A stretch of DNA of 64,000 nucleotides from Dyadobacter sp. CY345 (lineage in GTDB: Bacteria; Bacteroidota; Bacteroidia; Cytophagales; Spirosomataceae), in contig NZ_JAKFFS010000001.1 in assembly GCF_021502725.1 (NCBI RefSeq), positions 1,922,001 through 1,986,000 on the forward strand, in the 5' to 3' direction. Shown one piece after another: positions 1 through 7,857 of the stretch. A program made the position numbers and the translations under genes. The notes beneath the pieces are model-generated. The model did not search any database. It was not told the DNA's origin and saw only the letters and a list, made by a program, of their open reading frames with translations. Every line of letters begins with the position of its first letter. Positions within the stretch are counted from its first letter, which is position 1.

Positions 1-1
1 G

Positions 2-247
2 CCGAAAGATTTTGATAACTGGGTACAGGAACGGGGCCTATATTTTCCACAGAAATGGGATACGAAGTATCAGGCCGTGATCTCCTCCAACGACCCCGAC
101 GGTCCGCCCCTAGATGGTGGAATTCTGGTCGCCAAGTATGGCAAAGGAAATTATGTATACACAAGTTTGTCATGGTTTCGCGAGTTACCGGCCGGCGTTC
201 CCGGGGCGTATCGTGTTTTTGTAAATTTATTATCCCTTGGTAAATAG
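2..247 (+). CDS. PIG-L family deacetylase, C-terminal end (partial)
   Basis: The window opens inside a reading frame that runs to a TAG at 245-247 and encodes the last 81 residues of a protein. The stretch contains FVN-LLSLGK at the end and a segment reading LDGGILVAKYGKGNYVYTSL, which is how the C-terminal domain of the long Bacteroidota PIG-L deacetylases ends as I remember them. The catalytic zinc domain would lie upstream, outside the window. These proteins are secreted and thought to remove N-acetyl groups from sugars. A second open frame over the same bases (55-243) is rejected because it shows no family resemblance. Family call is by recall of the tail only. Confidence 0.7.
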   Translation, partial: PKDFDNWVQERGLYFPQKWDTKYQAVISSNDPDGPPLDGGILVAKYGKGNYVYTSLSWFRELPAGVPGAYRVFVNLLSLGK

Positions 248-450
248 GATTGATGAAATAAAAACAAACTAATTCTTTTACAAAACCATTAATTTCTTTC
301 TGAGGTTTTTTTGGGGCGTTCTTTGAATAGTGCACTTTGTCTAATCGTTCCTGTTATGCAGTAGCCATACATTCCGTTCCAAAGTAGTAAATGAAATTTA
401 ACATTCAGGTAATGTCTCATATGTTTTATTTGTGTTAAAACTGAAATTTT

Positions 451-870
451 ATGAGACTGACAGCTTTATTTCTTGCCATTTTGACTACTTTGTTTGCTTG
501 CCAAAAAGATGCTGATGAGATAGTGTTGCCGGAGATTTCCGGGGTTTATCAAATCACTACCCTTGATAACATGGAAGGTGAGAAGCTCATCTTTCCTGAA
601 CTGGGCGTGGATGGTAAGGTAGCAATCACATCAGAATTGGAGATTACAAAAGTGGATGAGTACCAAATTAGTATTTTAAGAAAAGGAGTTGCAATGGGAA
701 CACCATATACAGATCCTTTGGGTTTATTTGATATCAGAAAAGGCGAAGGTGAATACATTGTCTATAAGGATGGTTTATACATTGGCAGTGTTAATGGTAG
801 CAAGTTGTACCTGAATTTTGCGGGTAAAAGCAGGAATACTATGATTGCATCAATCCGGGCCAGCAAATAA
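451..870 (+). CDS. Small lipoprotein of unknown function
   Basis: A 139-residue protein with a short signal peptide and a lipobox ending LFAC, so Cys17 should be lipidated and the protein anchored in a membrane. The rest is about 120 residues rich in beta-strand-like alternation, with no motif I recognise. Residues 30-130 read like the small single-domain lipoproteins common in Bacteroidota. It stands alone between the PIG-L gene and a hydrolase lipoprotein, with no close partner. ATG start; no clear Shine-Dalgarno, as usual in this phylum. Function not assigned. Confidence 0.7.
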   Translation: MRLTALFLAILTTLFACQKDADEIVLPEISGVYQITTLDNMEGEKLIFPELGVDGKVAITSELEITKVDEYQISILRKGVAMGTPYTDPLGLFDIRKGEGEYIVYKDGLYIGSVNGSKLYLNFAGKSRNTMIASIRASK

Positions 871-1301
871 TGTGAGTCGACAATACTATCACGCAACTGC
901 TTCTTGCAGCAATTTCTTGATAGTATTTTCGATTTTACATACGAAATTTAAAAATCAGGTTCACATCGCTTTCGAGCATGAACTTGAACTGTCTGGCTCA
1001 GGCTCTTTTATCCACTTGTTTCTTTCTGACGGTCGAGTCGGCCTTGCGTTGGCGAGCCAGGTTTCCCAAGAACCTTTGATAGGTAAAATTTGCTCCAATA
1101 TTTAAGGTTTATGTTGTTGACCAACACAATACAAGGCGGTCGGATGTCCCATAACCGTCAAATACTGCGTTGGCCAAGGAGGTGATCGTATTTTTATGTA
1201 ACATATTATAGACTTTCGTAGCAACGCAACATTTTTCACAAAAAATGCGTATCGAATCTTGAGATGTACCTATTGTAGTTACATGATTTAGACACATCAA
1301 G
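871..1301. other. Intergenic stretch without supported gene
   Basis: About 430 bases between two lipoprotein genes. Short open frames exist on both strands (845-1105 plus, 1109-1342 minus) but neither shows a signal peptide, a known motif or a family resemblance. It may hold the promoter of the downstream hydrolase. I see no hairpin with a T tract and no repeat. Confidence 0.5.
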
Positions 1302-2162
1302 ATGAGACAACTCCTATGTTTTATTGTATTTAATTTCATCATTGCTTCTTGTAATCAGGTAGAAAATTCTGATAAGCGGACAGAAATACCTATTAATTAT
1401 GGGTCAAATCATGGGAAGTATGTAACCATACACAATACGAAAATTTATTACGAGGAATATGGAATAGGAACTCCTTTGTTGCTTTTGCACCAGGGGCTGG
1501 GTTCAATAGAAAACCTTGCTGGTATCATACCCAAACTTTCAAAACATTTTAGGGTTATAGCGCCTGATGCGCCGGGACACGGCCGCTCCAGCCACGCTGA
1601 CAGTTTAAGTGGAGAATTGATGGCTGAATATTGCTCGCAACTTATTGACCAATTAAAACTGGACAGTGCTTATGTGATGGGCTGGAGCTCGGGTGGTAAC
1701 ACTTCGCTGTTGCTCGCGGCCAATCGGCCCGACAAAATAAAGAAAGTGGTGAGCGGTGCTTCGAATTCGAAAGCCAGTGGACTAACACAAGAAGCGCGCG
1801 ATTTGTTAAAAGGATATACAGTTGATGCTGTGAAAGAAGATAAAGATTGGTTAGAAAAGTATCAGCGGATGAATCCCGAACCTGAAAAATGGATCAAGTT
1901 TTGGGAGGATAACCAAAGAATGTGGGAAAGAGAAATTAAAATTCCTGACGATAAAATCGCCAGCATTAAGGTGCCAGTTCTATTGATCCGGGGTGACAAG
2001 GATATGATTAAACTGGACCATACTATATCGATTTTTGAAGCGCTCCAATATGGGCAATTATGTGTTTATCCTAACGTCGGGCACGAAATGCCTGACGAAA
2101 AGGGTGAAGTGTTATGCAAGATTGCCATTGAATTTCTGAATGAAAAAAGCCCAGCTAAATAA
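1302..2162 (+). CDS. Alpha/beta hydrolase, lipoprotein-anchored
   Basis: A 286-residue alpha/beta-hydrolase-fold protein. The N-terminus is a lipoprotein signal peptide with Cys17 after IIAS, so the enzyme is probably membrane-anchored on the periplasmic side. The nucleophile elbow is GWSSGG with Ser129; the acid is likely the Asp in LLIRGDKD and the base the His in NVGHEMPDE near the C-terminus. An oxyanion segment, LLLLHQGLG, and the PGHGRS segment near residue 92 are also typical. Substrate unknown; these enzymes hydrolyse esters, lactones or similar bonds. Single gene, ATG start directly at the signal peptide. Confidence 0.85.
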   Translation: MRQLLCFIVFNFIIASCNQVENSDKRTEIPINYGSNHGKYVTIHNTKIYYEEYGIGTPLLLLHQGLGSIENLAGIIPKLSKHFRVIAPDAPGHGRSSHADSLSGELMAEYCSQLIDQLKLDSAYVMGWSSGGNTSLLLAANRPDKIKKVVSGASNSKASGLTQEARDLLKGYTVDAVKEDKDWLEKYQRMNPEPEKWIKFWEDNQRMWEREIKIPDDKIASIKVPVLLIRGDKDMIKLDHTISIFEALQYGQLCVYPNVGHEMPDEKGEVLCKIAIEFLNEKSPAK

Positions 2163-2297
2163 CGCAAATTTTGAATAGTAATTTTGATTGTTGAAAGTCA
2201 AACTTTTGGCGGAAGCAATAACTATAATCTCAACCCAACCTCCCGGAAAGCCAAACTGCCAGCAAGTGAATTTGGAGAAAAGGAGTTTTGAAATACA

Positions 2298-3053
2298 TCA
2301 CTTCTTTGCCCGCAGATCCAGGTTATGAAAGACAAAAAACCTGAGCACATTGTTGCTGTTGAAATGATTTCCGGAAGGGAGCTGCTGAAACTGGTTCATG
2401 TAACCGACTTGTAAATTCAGCCCCTTTGTAAACTGGTAACCAAACCCGACAAAAAAGCGATTCTGGTCAAAGAGGTTATAGGTAATTTGTTTGCCCGCAT
2501 TGATATGAATTTCGTCATTGAAGGCAAAAAACAAAGTTTTGGGTTCAATAAAATCCCTGTTCAACGGTACCATAAGATTTAAAAGATAACGGAACCTGAA
2601 ATTAAAGTTCGAACCGTCGAGCAGCTGATCGTTGGCAATTTTGCGGTTAAAACGTTCTTCAAGACGGATCCATTGCTGGGTTTGCAGGCGCTTCTGACGG
2701 CTGGTCCAAAGTATCTGCTGCCAGAGTCTGTTTTCCGGACGGACCGTGTGCAGGCCAGCAGCTGGATAACTTCGGGCATAGGCATAACCGGCCGTAAATC
2801 GAAGGTGATCATTTACAAAATAGGTTATTCCCGGGCGGATGATTTGCGTAGACCATCGGTCAAGAAAATCTGTTCTTCTGGCGTGGACATCCAGCCAGAT
2901 ACCCCATTTATCGGTGAGCCTGGTCTGGTTGAAATAGCCAAGCCAAACGCCGCTATGCCTATTGATCTGCTTTTGACCCCAGGATGGAATTGAAAAAAGG
3001 ACCAGCATTATTAAAGTAAGTCTCTTCATGAAAGCAGGTAACAAAATATTCAT
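2298..3053 (-). CDS. DUF2490 family outer-membrane-like protein
   Basis: A 251-residue protein with an N-terminal signal peptide and then a run of amphipathic strands with aromatic residues at the ends, as in DUF2490 proteins (predicted outer-membrane beta-barrels of unknown role). Visible family features are the early WLGYFNQTRL segment, RPGITYFV, RLWQQILW and the final VFHNLDLRAKK. The ATG at 3053 overlaps the stop of chrA by four bases (ATGA), pointing to translational coupling; an internal ATG at 3029 begins the signal peptide more cleanly. The coupling puts it in the chromate operon, but whether it takes part in chromate resistance is unknown. Confidence 0.8.
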   Translation of the reverse strand: MNILLPAFMKRLTLIMLVLFSIPSWGQKQINRHSGVWLGYFNQTRLTDKWGIWLDVHARRTDFLDRWSTQIIRPGITYFVNDHLRFTAGYAYARSYPAAGLHTVRPENRLWQQILWTSRQKRLQTQQWIRLEERFNRKIANDQLLDGSNFNFRFRYLLNLMVPLNRDFIEPKTLFFAFNDEIHINAGKQITYNLFDQNRFFVGFGYQFTKGLNLQVGYMNQFQQLPSGNHFNSNNVLRFFVFHNLDLRAKK

Positions 3054-4246
3054 AGATAAGTTTTGATAAAAAAGCCGAGAATTGCGGCAATCAGAATAAT
3101 ATATGGTTCTTGTAATTTTTTGATGTAAATGAGTGCCAGTATGGTGACAATTGCAATAGCAGCTGATGCAGTATCGACAATTGAACGTGTGGCAATGACG
3201 AAGACCGATCCTACCAGCGCACCCACCACGGCTGACGAAATGCCATCCACAAACGCTTTGATACTGGTGTTCTTTGAGATCTTTTTAAAGTATGGCGCCG
3301 GTAAAACGGTAAAAACAAAACAAGGTAGAAATACGCCCAAAGCTGCTACAACCGCCCCTGCAAATCCGGAAACCAAAAAGCCGATAAATCCGACTGTGAT
3401 GACAACCGGCCCGGGCGTGATCATGGCCACAGCAACTGAATCCAGAAACTGCTGTTCATTTAGCCAGCCCATTTCATTAACTACGCCAGCCTGTAAAAAT
3501 GGGATGATCGCCAGTCCGCTCCCGAAAACAAATGCGCCCGCCTCGGCAAAGAATAGTCCAAGTTTGACAAGTTCCCCTGGCTCGTATTGCCAGAATCCGG
3601 TTCCTGCCAAAAGAATAATTGATAAGGATGTATCTTTTCTTCGAAGCCATTTGGGAGGTGCTTTTACTATCATGTAAATAAAGCCCAAAATCAGAAACAG
3701 CCATACTTCCTCTCTTTGTGTGATAGCAGTAACAATGGCCATAATTACAAAGAATAGCCAGAGCATCCATCTGCTTTTGATTGCTTCGATTTCGAGTTTA
3801 CTGACCGATTTTACCGTTAGTTTATAACAGCTCAAGGAAATAATACCAATAACAGCAGAGCCTACCCCATAAAACACAGACTGCATCCAAGGGAGTCCGC
3901 CATAAAGTTTGTAGGCCATACCCAGCAGAACCACCATAATAAAGGATGGAAGTACAAAAGCCAGCCCTGAAAGCGTAGCGCCCCAGACACCGTAGTGTAC
4001 ATATCCGAGATAAATGCCCAGCTGGGCAGCTAATGGTCCGGGTGCAAGCTGCGCAAGTGCCAGCCCCTCACGGTATTCATCTTCACTGATCCATTGGCGG
4101 TCTTCGACCAAATCCCGGTGCATATAACCGATCAGGGCCACCGGACCACCGAAGCCGAGTGTTCCCAGTTTAAGAAAGTACTTAGTTAGGGCGAGCAGGC
4201 TATAAATACTCCGCTGATTCTCTAATTCAATATTTTGACTGACCAT
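3050..4246 (-). CDS. chrA: Chromate efflux transporter ChrA
   Basis: A 398-residue integral membrane protein of the CHR family, the long form with two homologous halves. The first half carries FLKLGTLGFGGPVALIGYMH and, further on, QLAPGPLA; the second repeats the pattern with FVFGSGLAIIPFLQ and ITPGPVVITVGFIG. Many hydrophobic segments follow each half. CHR transporters export chromate from the cytoplasm, driven by the proton motive force. It lies 77 bases downstream of a ChrB-domain regulator on the same strand and overlaps the DUF2490 gene, so the three probably form one transcript controlled by the regulator. Confidence 0.93.
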   Translation of the reverse strand: MVSQNIELENQRSIYSLLALTKYFLKLGTLGFGGPVALIGYMHRDLVEDRQWISEDEYREGLALAQLAPGPLAAQLGIYLGYVHYGVWGATLSGLAFVLPSFIMVVLLGMAYKLYGGLPWMQSVFYGVGSAVIGIISLSCYKLTVKSVSKLEIEAIKSRWMLWLFFVIMAIVTAITQREEVWLFLILGFIYMIVKAPPKWLRRKDTSLSIILLAGTGFWQYEPGELVKLGLFFAEAGAFVFGSGLAIIPFLQAGVVNEMGWLNEQQFLDSVAVAMITPGPVVITVGFIGFLVSGFAGAVVAALGVFLPCFVFTVLPAPYFKKISKNTSIKAFVDGISSAVVGALVGSVFVIATRSIVDTASAAIAIVTILALIYIKKLQEPYIILIAAILGFFIKTYL

Positions 4247-4323
4247 ACGAATTGCGATTTCATTGCAATACTACGTCAGACACTTTTTAAATAATAGAAT
4301 AAAAATGACGATTTGTACAGAAA

Positions 4324-5169
4324 TTACTTTTTGATCAAACTTTTTCTAAAATTCGATGGATTCTGGCCAGTATGCGCCTTGAAAATCCTGTTAAAGTGGC
4401 TTTGATCAGAAAATCCTGTTAAATAGGCGATCTCAGCCAAGGTATGATCATCATTTGCAAGCAAATCAACCGCTTTCTCGATCCGGAGCTTGCGGATATA
4501 TTCCCCAAAGGACAGGTTACTAAAATACTTGGAGAATTCTCTGGACACGTATGAAGGATGAATCTGTAATCCTTCTGAAATTTCTTTCAGACTCAAACTT
4601 AAATTTGTGTCAATCTGGTCCTGTATGATTTCTTTGAGCTCCTGAGCCCATTTCGGGGTTCTAACCTCTTCCGACTTTTGTTTATCCAAATACGTATTAA
4701 AAACGTCCAGAAGCAGTTTCTCAGTGGGATTTTGCGTATGCTTTTGTTTTTGCAGATGCTTTGCCCAGCTATACAGGGAATCATAAATGAGCATACCTTT
4801 TTCCAGCAGTTCCTGGTCATCGGTAATGTTATATGCCAGTCCTGCCGAGATTGCCCATAATCCAGCCGACTGGCTTGCAAGTGAATGGTCATCCGTATCA
4901 GCGCCACGGATGATTGTTGCCATATCCTTTAAAGCCGGATCTTCTATTTCATATTTTTCCAGAAAAAAATCAAAAGTGCACCGGTCTTCGTAATGCGTAA
5001 ATTCTGTGTCAGGAATATCAAATGGTGTAGCATCAAGTTCGCGAGCTTTGGTTCTTACCTGGTCAAACGGAACATAAAAAATCTGCGCCTCCGGATCGAT
5101 AAATCTTTTAATCAGCCAGGGGCATGCGATGCGGTCAATCTTAGGACGCTCCCGGGTGATCCAGTTCAT
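4324..5169 (-). CDS. ChrB-domain protein fused to an AraC-type DNA-binding domain
   Basis: A 281-residue two-part protein. Residues about 1-155 match the chromate resistance ChrB C-terminal domain: an early segment WITRERPKIDRIACPWLIKR, then FDIPDTEFTHYEDRCTFDFF, then a GADTDDHSLASQSAGLWAIS segment. Residues about 175-281 form a tandem helix-turn-helix of AraC/XylS type, ending SDQSHFNRIFKAHTGQNPSNFR. Proteobacterial ChrB has a different N-terminal half, so here the sensor-like domain sits in front of an AraC output. Upstream of chrA on the same strand, it is most simply a chromate-responsive regulator of the operon; that role is inferred from context. ATG start at 5169. Confidence 0.85.
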   Translation of the reverse strand: MNWITRERPKIDRIACPWLIKRFIDPEAQIFYVPFDQVRTKARELDATPFDIPDTEFTHYEDRCTFDFFLEKYEIEDPALKDMATIIRGADTDDHSLASQSAGLWAISAGLAYNITDDQELLEKGMLIYDSLYSWAKHLQKQKHTQNPTEKLLLDVFNTYLDKQKSEEVRTPKWAQELKEIIQDQIDTNLSLSLKEISEGLQIHPSYVSREFSKYFSNLSFGEYIRKLRIEKAVDLLANDDHTLAEIAYLTGFSDQSHFNRIFKAHTGQNPSNFRKSLIKK

Positions 5170-5195
5170 TTTTGTATTTCGCTTTCTGATTTCAT

Positions 5196-5203
5196 CAAAT
5201 ATA
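5196..5203 (-). promoter_or_regulatory. -7 box for the chromate operon
   Basis: On the minus strand the sequence TATATTTG fits the Bacteroidota -7 consensus TAnnTTTG and ends 26 bases before the ATG of the ChrB-AraC gene. No convincing -33 TTTG is seen at the right spacing, which would fit an activator-dependent promoter. Confidence 0.5.
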
Positions 5204-5428
5204 GTGTTTTGTGAAATATAAAATGGGGTCCAATAGGCAGTTACGTGAGACCTCGATCAGCTGTCTTTGAAATTTCAGTGCGCATTAACACATTAACAGG
5301 AAAATACAGACAGTGCTACTCCGTCACCAAATGTTTCCGGTGTTAGAAAAAATGGTTCATCTCTACTGACATACTGTTGTCAATGCCGCCTGCTATTTTT
5401 GAGGAAATCAACCAAAACTTTGAATCCT

Positions 5429-5818
5429 ATGAACTTCGCATCCATTCGGATTATCACATCAGATATTAGGGTACTAATTCAGTTTTATGAAAAAATTACA
5501 GGCTTACCGATCACCAAGTACACCGAGGATTTTGCAGAACTACGAACCCCATACTTTGTATTAGCCATCGGCAGTGCCCGGACTTTACAACTTTTTGGTG
5601 GCGCTCATCTGGCCGCACCACAAACGAACCGCTCAGTAATACTGGAGTTTCGGGTAGAAAATGTTGATGCAGAATATGATAAGCTAAAAGAGCATTTGGG
5701 AAATGATCTTGTCCAACTTCCAACTACAATGCCTTGGGGAAATCGTTCAATGTTGTTCCGTGACCCGGATGGAAACCTCGTGAATTTTTTTACACCAGTC
5801 ACCGATCCTTCAAAATGA
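5429..5818 (+). CDS. VOC family (glyoxalase-like) protein
   Basis: A 129-residue single-domain vicinal-oxygen-chelate protein. The opening FASIRIITSDIRVLIQFYEK and the closing FRDPDGNLVNFF are the two halves of the usual beta-alpha-beta-beta-beta repeat pair. The group includes dioxygenases, glyoxalases and antibiotic-binding proteins; nothing here fixes the substrate. I start at the ATG at 5429 rather than the upstream TTG at 5399, because the domain begins right after it. The metal-ligand pattern is incomplete by eye, so it could be a binding protein rather than an enzyme. The stop codon lies in a small inverted repeat, ATGACCT/AGGTCAT (5815-5840). Confidence 0.82.
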   Translation: MNFASIRIITSDIRVLIQFYEKITGLPITKYTEDFAELRTPYFVLAIGSARTLQLFGGAHLAAPQTNRSVILEFRVENVDAEYDKLKEHLGNDLVQLPTTMPWGNRSMLFRDPDGNLVNFFTPVTDPSK

Positions 5819-5926
5819 CCTAAGAATGATCTCAGGTCATAAATGGATTAATTACGTTTAGGTTGAAAGGGCGCGAATGAATCGCTCTTGTCGAACAGAA
5901 GTTATCGGTATAAAACCACGGTAGTT

Positions 5927-6766
5927 TTAGTGTTGTAAATCATTTGTTGAGAGACGATAATTCAGTGCAGTAGGTGAAAAGCCGAACTTTTTCTTGAAGG
6001 AATATGAGAAGTGTGACAAGCTTTCAAAGCCTAAGTTGAGATAAATGGCTGAGGGTTTCTGATGTTTGGTTTCGATCAGGTGCTTTGCTTCGGTCAGTCG
6101 TTTCTCTTGAAGCCATTGACGGGGCGGAGCACCGAATGTTTTCATGAAATCGCGTTTGAAAGCAGCGTGGCTGCGGCCGGTAAGGTATGCGAATTTTTCT
6201 ATGGGAATATTGAAATGAAAGTTATTAAGCATGAACTTTTCCAGATCGATTTTGAAAGGTTCTGAAAAATCGAATAGATGGTTACGAAGTTCAGGCAGGG
6301 CCAATATCAGTAATTTAACTCCTTCGGTGACTTTTAGTATGCCCATTTCATCAGTCATTGCCGCTCCTGAGCTGCGCGCATAAGGGATGATGGATTGGAA
6401 ATATCCTTCTAGAAATTCGTTTATAGGAATCAGTATATTTGGCTGGCCTGTGTATTTCCGGTCTGCTTCAAGTTTTTCTTCTAGTACTATTTTACGAAGC
6501 AGGTCCTCCTGTAACGATATTACGATTGTTTCATAGTTTCCACCCGGAATCGGCGTTTTAGTGAGCGTACCTAAATGATTTTTGCCAATCAGCAGCAATT
6601 CTCCTCCGCTTATCGAAATGTTTTGTTCAGATGTTTCCAGAATTAACTGGCCTGAAACCTGAAGTATCAGGGTGTGGTGGTTCCATAAACATACCTTTTC
6701 CTTCCGCTCCGTGGAAAGGTATGAATAGAAAATTACTCCCGGAAGAATCTCTGCTGGACTGGTCAT
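5927..6766 (-). CDS. AraC family regulator (type A) of the adjacent aldo/keto reductase
   Basis: A 279-residue regulator with a cupin-like N-terminal half (residues 10-110, containing WNHHTLILQVSGQLIL) and an AraC double helix-turn-helix in the last 100 residues. The DNA-binding part includes FAYLTGRSHAAFKRDF and ends LGFESLSHFSYSFKKKFGF. Its ATG directly abuts the stop of the upstream aldo/keto reductase gene (6767), so the two are co-transcribed. It closely resembles the regulator at 18210 in the second half (same FAYLTGRS segment). Effector unknown. Predicted target site is the TGAGCC direct repeat at 7779-7809, seen in front of the operon. Confidence 0.88.
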   Translation of the reverse strand: MTSPAEILPGVIFYSYLSTERKEKVCLWNHHTLILQVSGQLILETSEQNISISGGELLLIGKNHLGTLTKTPIPGGNYETIVISLQEDLLRKIVLEEKLEADRKYTGQPNILIPINEFLEGYFQSIIPYARSSGAAMTDEMGILKVTEGVKLLILALPELRNHLFDFSEPFKIDLEKFMLNNFHFNIPIEKFAYLTGRSHAAFKRDFMKTFGAPPRQWLQEKRLTEAKHLIETKHQKPSAIYLNLGFESLSHFSYSFKKKFGFSPTALNYRLSTNDLQH

Positions 6767-7738
6767 TTAACGTTGTAAGTAAGTGCTTCCAAGTATTTCG
6801 CCTATGGCAAATTTAGTGTTTAAGAAGTTCATTTCTTCTGGTGTAAATATAATATCCATCGCTTTGATATTTTCCGGCAAACGCGACCTGCGACTCATGC
6901 TTACCAGAGGCACGATATGATTGCCCTGATGATTAACCCAGGCGATGGCAATCTGTGTTGATGTATAACCTTTATCGCTCGCCAATTGCTTCAAGGCTTC
7001 AACTTTTTTCAGATTATTGATTAAATTATCACCTTGAAAACGAGAGAAATGGTTACGGTAATCGTTTTCTGAGAGCGGCGTTGTTATTTCTCCCGTCAAT
7101 AAGCCCTCAGCAGTATTGGCGAATGCTATTATGCTGATCCCTAATTCCTTTGCAACAGGCAACAGTTCAATTTCTATTTGGCGGTCGGCCAGCGAATAGC
7201 CGATTTCTAGAGCGCTGATAGGGTATATACTATTGGCTATTCGAAGCTGTTCTGCCGTAATCTCTGACACGCCGATATTTCGCACTTTACCTTCCTTAAT
7301 CAGATCAGCAACAGTTCCGATGATATCTTCCACCGGCACACTGTTATCCATCCGGCTGGGCTGATAGAGATCTATGGTTTCTATACCCAAACGGGTCATA
7401 GAGTAATTGATGAAGTTTTTGATAGCGATCGGTCGTAGATCCATTCCCAGTGGCTGACCGTTGTGAAAAATGGCGCCGAATTTAACGCTGATGAAGGCAT
7501 CCTTGCGCCGTCCTTTGATCGCTTTGGCTATCAGCATTTCATTATGGCCGGCACCGTAAAAGTCGCCGGTGTTCAAAAAGTTAATGCCATTATCCAGCGC
7601 TTCTTGAATCGTGGCGATACTTTCTGTTTCGTCAGGTCTAGTGCCGCCCCAGATTGAAGACATACGCATGCAGCCTAAACCTAGTTTGGAGACAAACGGG
7701 CCGTTTTGACCAAGTTGGATTTTTGTGATATTTTTCAT
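6767..7738 (-). CDS. Aldo/keto reductase
   Basis: A 323-residue (alpha/beta)8-barrel NADPH-dependent oxidoreductase. Catalytic landmarks are the Asp and Tyr in NTGDFYGAGHNEML and the Lys in FISVKFG. The usual active-site His region reads LYQPSRMDNSVPVED, a form lacking the classical His that I associate with one AKR subfamily. The cofactor end has GSTYLQR-like residues at the C-terminus. Likely reduces aldehydes or ketones, possibly as a detoxification step. First gene of a two-gene operon with an AraC regulator. The ATG at 7738 is followed at once by the barrel. Confidence 0.9.
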   Translation of the reverse strand: MKNITKIQLGQNGPFVSKLGLGCMRMSSIWGGTRPDETESIATIQEALDNGINFLNTGDFYGAGHNEMLIAKAIKGRRKDAFISVKFGAIFHNGQPLGMDLRPIAIKNFINYSMTRLGIETIDLYQPSRMDNSVPVEDIIGTVADLIKEGKVRNIGVSEITAEQLRIANSIYPISALEIGYSLADRQIEIELLPVAKELGISIIAFANTAEGLLTGEITTPLSENDYRNHFSRFQGDNLINNLKKVEALKQLASDKGYTSTQIAIAWVNHQGNHIVPLVSMSRRSRLPENIKAMDIIFTPEEMNFLNTKFAIGEILGSTYLQR

Positions 7739-7778
7739 GTCACAAATATCAGCCTTGAAAACCTACAACACTTTCTTC

Positions 7779-7809
7779 TATGGCTCAAATAATTTTCCTG
7801 TAAGGCTCA
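7779..7809 (-). promoter_or_regulatory. Candidate AraC type A operator: TGAGCC direct repeat
   Basis: Read on the minus strand, the coding strand of the reductase, TGAGCCTTA (7801-7809) and TGAGCCATA (7779-7787) form a 9-base direct repeat with one mismatch at a 22-bp period. It lies 41-71 bases before the reductase ATG. Two in-phase half-sites two helical turns apart are the normal AraC-family arrangement. A matching element precedes the SDR gene at 17218, which also has a type A AraC neighbour. Confidence 0.55.
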
Positions 7810-7857
7810 TCTAAGCATAAAACTTGATTAAATGATTTTTTATTAACAACGGCTATG

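Noticed and set aside
55..243. 62-codon plus-strand frame at the window start
   Set aside because: Shadow of the PIG-L tail, which is read in the next frame and has recognisable family residues.
1109..1342. 77-codon minus-strand frame overlapping the start of the lipoprotein hydrolase
   Set aside because: No motif, no signal peptide, and it overlaps a better gene.
3129..3677. 182-codon plus-strand frame opposite chrA
   Set aside because: Antisense shadow of a transporter with clear motifs on the other strand.
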